A stretch of 64,000 bases of DNA from Pseudomonas azerbaijanoccidentalis. Lineage in GTDB: Bacteria; Pseudomonadota; Gammaproteobacteria; Pseudomonadales; Pseudomonadaceae. Within the stretch, counting starts at the first letter, position 1; every line of letters begins with the position of its first letter. This document shows positions 56,133-64,000 of the stretch, piece after piece. The position numbers and the translations under genes were made by a program. Location of the stretch: positions 744,001-808,000 of the forward strand of contig NZ_JAHSTU010000002.1 of assembly GCF_019145495.1 (NCBI RefSeq), written 5' to 3'. The notes beneath the pieces are model-generated. The model saw only the letters and a program-made list of their open reading frames with translations. It had not been told where the DNA came from and ran no database searches.

Positions 56133-57470
56133 TCAGGCAGAAACTTCAGTTACCAGTTTTGCCAGCTCTTCGGCATAACCTCGAACCTGCGTTTCGTCTT
56201 CGCCTTCGACCATGACACGCACCAACGGCTCTGTTCCCGACTTGCGCAACAGTACGCGACCACGCCCCGCCATCGCCTGGGTGACACGCTCGCTGGCTTC
56301 CTTGACCGACGGATGATCAAGCGGACTTGCGCCACCGCCAAACCGCACATTGATCAACACCTGAGGGCACTTGCGCAGCGCCTGACGCGACTGAGCCAGA
56401 CTTTCGGAACGTGACTTGAGCGCCATCAGCACCTGCAGCGCGGCAATGATCGCATCACCCGTCGTGGTGTGATTGAAGCAAACGATATGCCCCGAGTTTT
56501 CGCCGCCGACCAGCCAATTACGTTCCAGCAGATCAGCGATCACATAACGGTCACCGACGTTGGCACGAACAAATGGAATCGCCAGGTCCGCCAGGGCCAA
56601 TTCGAGCCCCAGGTTACTCATCAGCGTACCGACCACCCCACCTTGCAGCTTGTCGCGTTCATGCAGGTCACGGGCAATGATGTACAGCAACTCGTCGCCG
56701 TCGACGATAGCGCCGGTGTGATCGACCATCAGAACACGGTCACCGTCACCGTCGAACGCAATGCCCAGGTCGGCGTGCTCGGCCAGTACGGCCGCTTGCA
56801 GTTGACCCATGTGGGTCGAACCGCAATTTTCATTGATGTTCAAACCGTTGGGCTGCGCCGACAGAACGACGACATCCGCCCCCAGCTCACGGAAAACGCT
56901 AGGAGCCACCTTGTAAGTCGCGCCATGAGCACAATCGAGAACGATTTTAAGCCCGGCAAAACTGGTCCCCGTAGGCACACTGCTCTTGCAGAACTCGATA
57001 TAGCGACCCGAAGCGTCGTTGATGCGCGTGACCTTGCCGATCTTGCTCGACTCAACCACTGTCATTGGCGTGTCCAGCAGCTCTTCAATCATCTGCTCGA
57101 CTTCATCCGGCAGCTTGGTGCCCTTGCCGGAGAAGAACTTGATGCCGTTGTCGTCATGGGGATTGTGCGACGCACTGATGACGATGCCGGCTTCAGCATG
57201 GAAGGTGCGTGTCAGGTAGGCGATGGCCGGCGTCGGCATCGGCCCCAGGAGCATCACATCCGCGCCTGCCGACGTAAGGCCAGCCTCAAGCGCCGACTCA
57301 AACATGTAGCCGGAAATCCGCGTGTCTTTGCCGACCAGCACTTTGCAGGCGCCCATTTTGCGGAACGCCATGCCCGCAGCCCAACCGAGTTTGAGCATGA
57401 AGTCAGGAGTAATCGGGTATTCACCGACTCGACCACGAATGCCGTCAGTACCAAAGTATTTCCTAGTCAT
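56133..57470 (-). CDS. glmM: Phosphoglucosamine mutase
   Basis: 445-aa enzyme making glucosamine-1-phosphate for peptidoglycan and lipopolysaccharide. Phosphoserine loop [12 protein letters not shown] with catalytic Ser101, Mg-binding DGDGDR in [14 protein letters not shown], sugar loop GGENSGH, and the C-terminal phosphate loop [28 protein letters not shown] is the family N-terminus. It follows folP by 16 nt, the same glmM-folP pairing as in E. coli. Confidence 0.97.
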   Translation of the reverse strand: MTRKYFGTDGIRGRVGEYPITPDFMLKLGWAAGMAFRKMGACKVLVGKDTRISGYMFESALEAGLTSAGADVMLLGPMPTPAIAYLTRTFHAEAGIVISASHNPHDDNGIKFFSGKGTKLPDEVEQMIEELLDTPMTVVESSKIGKVTRINDASGRYIEFCKSSVPTGTSFAGLKIVLDCAHGATYKVAPSVFRELGADVVVLSAQPNGLNINENCGSTHMGQLQAAVLAEHADLGIAFDGDGDRVLMVDHTGAIVDGDELLYIIARDLHERDKLQGGVVGTLMSNLGLELALADLAIPFVRANVGDRYVIADLLERNWLVGGENSGHIVCFNHTTTGDAIIAALQVLMALKSRSESLAQSRQALRKCPQVLINVRFGGGASPLDHPSVKEASERVTQAMAGRGRVLLRKSGTEPLVRVMVEGEDETQVRGYAEELAKLVTEVSA

Positions 57471-57486
57471 AAGCGCTCCATCATTC

Positions 57487-58338
57487 TTATTCGGCTGATT
57501 CCACTGCGGCGATCATCCTCACCACATCGACTGTTTCGGCTACATCATGGACGCGCAATATACGCGCACCCTTGTGCGAAGCCAGCGCCGCGAGCGCGAG
57601 ACCGCCATACAGGCGCTCACCGACCGGGCGATTCAACGCCTGCCCTATCATGCTCTTTCGCGAAACCCCAACCAACAGGGGCCGCCCCAAGGCATGCAAA
57701 GCATCCATATGCTTGAATAAGCTTAGATTGTGCTGCAAGGTTTTTGCGAAGCCAAAACCCGGATCGAGAATGATTTTCTCAGCGGAAATGCCCACCGAAG
57801 CACATTGGGCCATCCGCTCGGCAAGAAACTCGCCCACTTCTTTGGCGACATCCTGGTAATGCGGGTTGTCCTGCATGTCGCCGGGCTCGCCCAGCATATG
57901 CATCAGGCAAACCGGCAACCCGGTGGCAGCGGCTGCATCCAGCGCACCATCGCGACGCAACGATCGAACATCGTTGATGAGCCCGGCACCCAACCGCGCG
58001 GTTTCACGCATGACGGCAGGGGTAGAGGTATCGACCGAGATAATCACATCAAGCTCGCGGTGAATCCGCTCGACTATCGGCGCGACACGCTCCAGCTCCT
58101 CCAGCGGCGAAACCGCCCGGGCGCCTGGCCGAGTCGACTCGCCACCGACGTCGATCAGCGTCGCACCGGCGACCACCATGGCCTCGGCATGGCGCAAGGC
58201 CGCATCGAGCTGGCTGTATTGGCCGCCATCAGAGAAAGAATCGGGGGTGACATTGAGAATGCCCATGACATGCGTCTGGGCCAAATCAAGAACCCGGTTG
58301 CCGCAAGGCAACCGGGTCGAGGACTGAACAGAAGTCAT
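57487..58338 (-). CDS. folP: Dihydropteroate synthase
   Basis: 283-aa TIM-barrel enzyme joining p-aminobenzoate to dihydropterin pyrophosphate, the target of sulfonamides. Conserved loops: [57 protein letters not shown] and LRVHDV at the C-terminus. It starts 8 nt after ftsH, consistent with the ftsH-folP-glmM operon. Confidence 0.96.
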   Translation of the reverse strand: MTSVQSSTRLPCGNRVLDLAQTHVMGILNVTPDSFSDGGQYSQLDAALRHAEAMVVAGATLIDVGGESTRPGARAVSPLEELERVAPIVERIHRELDVIISVDTSTPAVMRETARLGAGLINDVRSLRRDGALDAAAATGLPVCLMHMLGEPGDMQDNPHYQDVAKEVGEFLAERMAQCASVGISAEKIILDPGFGFAKTLQHNLSLFKHMDALHALGRPLLVGVSRKSMIGQALNRPVGERLYGGLALAALASHKGARILRVHDVAETVDVVRMIAAVESAE

Positions 58339-58346
58339 TTCAAACC

Positions 58347-60257
58347 TTAAACGTCAGCAGCCGGACCGCCGATTGGTGTTTCCGGACGCTCTTCCTGAAC
58401 CACTGGAGGCGTGCCCGAAGTACCGGTGCCACCCGACCAGTCACGCGGCTCGCGAGGTGGACGACCTGCCATGATGTCGTCGATCTGATCGGCATCGATC
58501 GTCTCGTACTTCATCAGCGCATCAGCCATCGCGTCGAGCTTGTCGCGGTTATCCGTAAGAATCTGCTTGGCCGTGCCGTAGCACTGATCAATGATGCTGC
58601 GCACTTCGGAGTCGATCAGCTTGGCTGTCTCGCCGGAGAAGCTTGCACTCTGACCACCGCCGCCGCGACCGAGGAACACTTCACCCTCTTCTTCGGCGTA
58701 CATCAATGGACCGAGCTTCTCGGAAAGACCCCACTTGGTCACCATGTTCCGCGCAATCTGGCTGGCACGCATGATGTCGTTGGAGGCACCCGTGGTGACG
58801 CCATCGAAGCCAAGGGTCATTTCTTCAGCGATACGGCCACCGTACAGCGAGCAGATCTGGCTGATCAAAGCACGCTTGGACAGGCTGTAGCGATCTTCTT
58901 CCGGCAGGAACATGGTCACACCCAGTGCACGACCGCGCGGGATGATGGAGACCTTGTACACCGGATCATGCTCAGGCACGACGCGACCAACGATAGCGTG
59001 GCCCGCCTCGTGATAAGCGGTGTTCTGCTTCTCTTTCTCGGACATGACCATGGATTTGCGCTCGGCGCCCATCATGATCTTGTCCTTGGCCAACTCAAAC
59101 TCTTTCATCTCGACGATGCGCTTGCCGGCACGGGCAGCGAACAACGACGCTTCGTTGACCAGGTTGGCCAGGTCAGCACCCGAGAACCCCGGAGTACCAC
59201 GAGCGATCACCGCTGGAGCGACGTCGTCACCCATTGGCACTTTGCGCATGTGGACTTTCAGAATCTGTTCGCGACCACGGATATCCGGCAGGCCGACCAC
59301 AACCTGACGGTCGAAACGACCAGGACGCAGCAGCGCCGGGTCCAGTACGTCAGGACGGTTGGTGGCGGCGATCACGATGATGCCGTCATTCATTTCGAAG
59401 CCGTCCATCTCCACCAGCAACTGGTTGAGAGTCTGCTCGCGCTCGTCATGACCGCCGCCCATACCGGCACCACGGTGACGTCCGACGGCGTCGATTTCGT
59501 CGATGAAGATGATGCATGGCGCGTGCTTCTTGGCCTGTTCGAACATATCGCGAACGCGGCTGGCACCGACACCGACGAACATTTCGACGAAGTCGGAACC
59601 GGAAATGGTGAAGAACGGCACCTTGGCTTCGCCGGCAATCGCCTTGGCCAGCAAGGTTTTACCGGTACCCGGTGGACCCACCATCAGCACGCCGCGCGGA
59701 ATGCGACCGCCCAGACGCTGGAACTTGCCCGGATCCCGCAGGAACTCGACCAGTTCACCGACTTCCTCTTTGGCTTCATCGCAACCAGCGACGTCAGCCA
59801 GAGTGGTTTTGACCTGATCTTCAGAGAGCAGGCGAGCCTTGCTCTTGCCGAAGCTCATTGGCCCGCCCTTGCCCCCTGCACCGCCTTGCATCTGGCGCAT
59901 GAAGAACATGAACACGGCGATGATCACGAGGATCGGGAAGCTGGCGACCAGAAGCTGGGTCCAGATGCTTTGCTGTTCAGGTTGCTTGCCTTCGACCACG
60001 ACGTGGTTATCCACCAGGTCGCCGATCAGACCGTTGTCCTGGATTGCCGGACGAATGGTCTTGAAGCTGTCGCCATCGTTGCGCTTACCGGTAATGACAT
60101 AGCCATCAACGGCTACGCGCTCGACCTTGCCATCCTTGACCTGCTGGATGAAGTCGGAATAGTTGAGGGTCTGCGGCTCGTTAGGGCTGGAGAAGTTGTT
60201 CATCACCGTCACCAGGACTGCCGCGATGATCAACCACAGGATCAGATTCTTTGCCAT
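58347..60257 (-). CDS. ftsH: ATP-dependent zinc metalloprotease FtsH
   Basis: 636-aa membrane AAA+ protease that degrades misfolded membrane proteins and regulators. Two N-terminal membrane helices (residues ~5-22 and ~100-120: [20 protein letters not shown]), Walker [13 protein letters not shown], Walker [12 protein letters not shown], pore loop near [23 protein letters not shown], zinc motif HEAGH with a distal Asp. I use the ATG at 60257 ([10 protein letters not shown], the family start), but GAGGG lies 7 nt before an in-frame TTG at 60266, so a start three codons earlier is possible. rlmE lies 190 nt upstream; no terminator in between was seen. Confidence 0.96.
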   Translation of the reverse strand: MAKNLILWLIIAAVLVTVMNNFSSPNEPQTLNYSDFIQQVKDGKVERVAVDGYVITGKRNDGDSFKTIRPAIQDNGLIGDLVDNHVVVEGKQPEQQSIWTQLLVASFPILVIIAVFMFFMRQMQGGAGGKGGPMSFGKSKARLLSEDQVKTTLADVAGCDEAKEEVGELVEFLRDPGKFQRLGGRIPRGVLMVGPPGTGKTLLAKAIAGEAKVPFFTISGSDFVEMFVGVGASRVRDMFEQAKKHAPCIIFIDEIDAVGRHRGAGMGGGHDEREQTLNQLLVEMDGFEMNDGIIVIAATNRPDVLDPALLRPGRFDRQVVVGLPDIRGREQILKVHMRKVPMGDDVAPAVIARGTPGFSGADLANLVNEASLFAARAGKRIVEMKEFELAKDKIMMGAERKSMVMSEKEKQNTAYHEAGHAIVGRVVPEHDPVYKVSIIPRGRALGVTMFLPEEDRYSLSKRALISQICSLYGGRIAEEMTLGFDGVTTGASNDIMRASQIARNMVTKWGLSEKLGPLMYAEEEGEVFLGRGGGGQSASFSGETAKLIDSEVRSIIDQCYGTAKQILTDNRDKLDAMADALMKYETIDADQIDDIMAGRPPREPRDWSGGTGTSGTPPVVQEERPETPIGGPAADV

Positions 60258-60459
60258 ATCGTTCAATTAACTACCCTCTGAAGCAAGCGCCGCTGCTGGC
60301 GCGCGCTTCGCATGATATTCACCGGCCTAACTTACTACATTACCGACAACTCTGGCAGGCGCCGTCTGTAACCCTTTGTGAAACACTTTCTACACAATAT
60401 TCGCTTATGCACGCGAGGCGAAATACGAAAAACCTATCACCCCGCAAAAAAATTCCGTT

Positions 60460-61089
60460 TTATTCACTACTGCCGCGGTAGCCCCAAGCCAGCATGTATT
60501 GCTCACGGGAGCTGCCACGTGATGAGTCCGGCTTGATCATTTGGACCTTGTCGAATTTCTGACGAGCGTCCTTCACGTAAGCATCAAACCCCTCACCCTG
60601 AAACACCTTGATCACGAAATTACCACCCGGCTTGAGAATCCGAGTCGCCAGATCAAGCGCCAGCTCGCAAAGAAACATGGCTTTCGGCATGTCTACGGCA
60701 GGCGTACCACTCATATTGGGGGCCATATCGGAAATCACAAGGTCCACTTGCGAATTACCGACGGCTTCCAGGATTTGAGCCAGCACTTCGTCCTGGGTGA
60801 AGTCACCCTGGATGAAAGTCACGTCAGGAATGCTGTCCATTTCGAGGATGTCCGAGGCGATCAGGCGCCCCTGCCCGCCGATCAGTCGACTAGTGACCTG
60901 CGACCAGCCACCGGGCGCAGCACCCAGGTCGACAACGCTCATACCAGGACGGATCAGCTTGTATTTCTCCTGGACCTCCAGAAGCTTGTAACTCGCACGC
61001 GAGCGGTAGCCATCCTTCTGCGCCTGCTTCACATACGGGTCATTGACATGTCTTTTCAGCCAACCAAGGCTTGTCTTGGAACGCGCCAT
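60460..61089 (-). CDS. rlmE: 23S rRNA (uridine-2'-O)-methyltransferase RlmE
   Basis: 209-aa SAM-dependent methyltransferase (FtsJ/RrmJ) that methylates U2552 of 23S rRNA. SAM motif [14 protein letters not shown], catalytic K-D-K-E tetrad compatible with [30 protein letters not shown] and a C-terminal Glu. It is divergent from yhbY and shares with it a symmetric promoter region. In E. coli rlmE and ftsH form a heat-shock operon; here the spacing is 202 nt. Confidence 0.96.
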   Translation of the reverse strand: MARSKTSLGWLKRHVNDPYVKQAQKDGYRSRASYKLLEVQEKYKLIRPGMSVVDLGAAPGGWSQVTSRLIGGQGRLIASDILEMDSIPDVTFIQGDFTQDEVLAQILEAVGNSQVDLVISDMAPNMSGTPAVDMPKAMFLCELALDLATRILKPGGNFVIKVFQGEGFDAYVKDARQKFDKVQMIKPDSSRGSSREQYMLAWGYRGSSE

Positions 61090-61144
61090 TGGGCACCTCG
61101 ATGATAAGGGTCGTGATTAGTTGGGCGGATCCACGAACCCTCGG

Positions 61145-61165
61145 GTAAAATGGCCGCCATTTTAC
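61145..61165. promoter_or_regulatory. Symmetric divergent promoter between rlmE and yhbY
   Basis: GTAAAATGGC, one C, GCCATTTTAC is a perfect 10+1+10 inverted repeat. It places a TAAAAT -10 hexamer on each strand (61146-61151 plus; 61164-61159 minus). On the minus strand CTGACC lies 17 nt upstream of its -10. The plus -35 is weaker (TTGGGC at a 19-nt spacing). Confidence 0.65.
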
Positions 61166-61190
61166 AGAATCCAGACGAAAGGGTCAGATT

Positions 61191-61499
61191 ATGCCGCTCA
61201 CTCAAGAGCAGAAGAAACAGTACAAATCCATTGGCCACCATCTGAAACCAGTTCTGATTGTGGCAGACAACGGTTTGACTGAAGGTGTACTAGCAGAACT
61301 TGAACGCGCTTTGGCGGATCACGAGCTGATCAAAATCAAGCTCAACATCCTCGATCGCGAATCGCGCCTGGCGTCCATTGCAGAACTGTGCAAGGTCGGT
61401 AAAGCGGATCTGGTACAGGTCATCGGCAAGATGGCGCTGATTTACCGCAAGAACTTCAGCGTCAACAAGCAGCTGTCGAACGTTCATCGCTTCAAGTGA
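61191..61499 (+). CDS. yhbY: Ribosome assembly RNA-binding protein YhbY (CRM domain)
   Basis: 102-aa single CRM-domain protein associated with 50S precursors: MPLTQEQKKQYKSIGHHLKP, DNGLTEGVLAELERAL, HELIKIKLN, and VQVIGKMALIYRKN (the loop close to the GxxG motif). AAAGGG lies upstream of the ATG. It is the only plus-strand gene in this region, divergent from rlmE and convergent with the DUF4149 gene (9-nt gap). Confidence 0.93.
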   Translation: MPLTQEQKKQYKSIGHHLKPVLIVADNGLTEGVLAELERALADHELIKIKLNILDRESRLASIAELCKVGKADLVQVIGKMALIYRKNFSVNKQLSNVHRFK

Positions 61500-61508
61500 T
61501 GACAAGGG

Positions 61509-61913
61509 TTACGGGTGTGCTTCGCGCACCCTGCCACTCCATCCCGGCACCGGCTGCAATACCAGAACCAGCCCGGAAAAGCCCAACACCAGATAGCTGA
61601 ACACCTGCCAACGCACGGCATCCGGCCAGCCAATGCGCACAGCGATGTACATCGCGCACGCATAAAGCGCCATCAACAGCAGTTGCCCACGAATATCGAG
61701 CCATAGACTGACAAGGCCCTCGGCCTGTATCAGCACCAAAGCCTGAAAAATCACACACGCTGCGGCAAAGCCGATCACCAGCGCATTCAGCATGCCTGCA
61801 ATTTCGTCGATCAGCAGCGGTGCCAGACCAATACGCCCCAGCACCGGCAGCAGACCGATATGCAACAGCCACAAGCCGCCAACCCACAACATCTGGGCCA
61901 GCTGCCAAAGCAT
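61509..61913 (-). CDS. DUF4149-type inner-membrane protein
   Basis: 134-aa membrane protein with about four helices (MLWQLAQMLWVGGLWLLHIG; NALVIGFAAACVIFQALVLI; LLLMALYACAMYIAVRI; VFSYLVLGFSGLVLVLQPVP). The ATG at 61913 is chosen because longer frames would lie inside greA. The family (DUF4149) is small, often beside greA or yhbY in pseudomonads as I recall, and has no assigned function. No Shine-Dalgarno sequence is present; a G+C hairpin directly precedes the ATG (see 61915-61935). Confidence 0.8.
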   Translation of the reverse strand: MLWQLAQMLWVGGLWLLHIGLLPVLGRIGLAPLLIDEIAGMLNALVIGFAAACVIFQALVLIQAEGLVSLWLDIRGQLLLMALYACAMYIAVRIGWPDAVRWQVFSYLVLGFSGLVLVLQPVPGWSGRVREAHP

Positions 61914-61914
61914 G

Positions 61915-61935
61915 GCGCCCGCTCGGAGCGGGCGC
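61915..61935 (-). other. Perfect 9-bp hairpin covering the ribosome-binding position of the DUF4149 gene
   Basis: On the minus strand GCGCCCGCT-CCG-AGCGGGCGC, starting 6 nt after the greA stop and ending one base before the DUF4149 ATG. It has no T run, so it is not a typical terminator. Confidence 0.6.
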
Positions 61936-61941
61936 TTGCCG

Positions 61942-62420
61942 TTAGATGTGGCGAACTTCGACAATCTCGTACTCGATAACGCCACTTGGCGTTTTCACCG
62001 CGACCACATCGCCCTCTTCCTTGCCGATCAAGGCACGAGCCAGGGGCGAGCCGACGGAAATCTTGCCGAGTTTGAAGTCAGCCTCATCCTCACCCACGAT
62101 GTGGTAAGTGACACTTTCATCAGTCTCGACATTGGCGATTTCGACGGTGGTGCCGAAGATAACCTTGCCAGTGTGAGGAATGGTCGTGACGTCGATGATG
62201 ACCTGGTTCTGAATCCGGCCTTCGATGTCACGAATCCGCGCCTCGACCATGCCCTGCTGCTCGCGAGCAGCGTGGTATTCGGCGTTTTCCTTCAAGTCAC
62301 CCAACTCGCGGGCCGTACCGATGTCCTGGCTGAGCTTCGGACGAACGACCTTGGTCAGGTGAGTGTGCTCTTCTTCCAGGGCGCGAGCGCCCTGAACGGT
62401 CATTGGGTACTTCGTTATGC

Positions 62421-62424
<4 letters not shown>
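61942..62424 (-). CDS. greA: Transcription elongation factor GreA
   Basis: 160-aa factor that stimulates RNA polymerase to cleave backtracked transcripts. N-terminal coiled coil with the catalytic acidic tip at [21 protein letters not shown]-terminal FKBP-like domain ([35 protein letters not shown]). Its ATG overlaps the carB stop codon (ATGA at 62421-62424), so it is read from the carAB transcript at least in part. Length is usual. Confidence 0.96.

Positions 62425-64000
<1,576 letters not shown>

Overview
The window is chromosomal DNA of a fluorescent-type Pseudomonas (P. fluorescens group most likely). Evidence: high-G+C Pseudomonas codon use throughout, proteins that closely resemble Pseudomonas orthologues (RoxSR, OpdP, PiuABC, FruBKA/Cra, AmpDE, the rimP-nusA-infB block), and at least twelve intergenic REP/REPIN elements of the kind that crowd P. 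fluorescens genomes. No phage, integrase, insertion sequence, CRISPR array, toxin-antitoxin pair or defence island was seen. This is essentially core genome, so the notable material is regulatory DNA and locus architecture, not a new gene cassette. Comparisons with P. aeruginosa PAO1 gene order are from memory.

Region 1 (1-13.8 kb): the RoxR/RoxS redox two-component pair (roxR cut by the left edge), a divergent periplasmic SIMPL-domain protein, then a dipeptide-uptake locus: two substrate-binding proteins, the OprD-family porin OpdP, a third binding protein, and the ABC core dppBCDF. Outer-membrane entry, periplasmic capture and inner-membrane transport are encoded in a row on one strand.

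Region 2 (13.8-21.7 kb): a small secreted acidic protein, release factor 3 (prfC), a four-gene OpuC-type osmoprotectant ABC importer, and ornithine decarboxylase speC behind a 660-base leader region that contains a promoter-like element followed about 60 nt later by an intrinsic terminator.

Region 3 (21.7-30.2 kb): an iron-uptake cluster (Sel1-repeat protein and PiuC on one strand, PiuA receptor and PiuB reductase on the other, with a Fur-box-like site between) and a Tat-exported PhoD-type phosphatase.

Region 4 (30.2-45.6 kb): the fructose PTS operon fruBKA, divergent from cra-tatD with Cra-type operators between; a chemoreceptor with a sigma-28-like promoter; ampD-ampE; a DUF1631 protein; nadC; a small DUF6388-type protein; and tRNA-Thr(CGT).

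Region 5 (45.6-64 kb): an almost continuous minus-strand housekeeping run. Read in its own direction it is carB (cut), greA, a DUF4149 membrane protein, [divergent yhbY], rlmE, ftsH, folP, glmM, tpiA, secG, tRNA-Leu(GAG), initiator tRNA-fMet, rimP, nusA, infB, rbfA, truB, rpsO, pnp. It links RNA modification, membrane proteolysis, folate and cell-wall precursors, glycolysis, secretion and the transcription-translation machinery. The layout resembles the enterobacterial secG-leuU / metY-nusA-infB-rpsO-pnp region.
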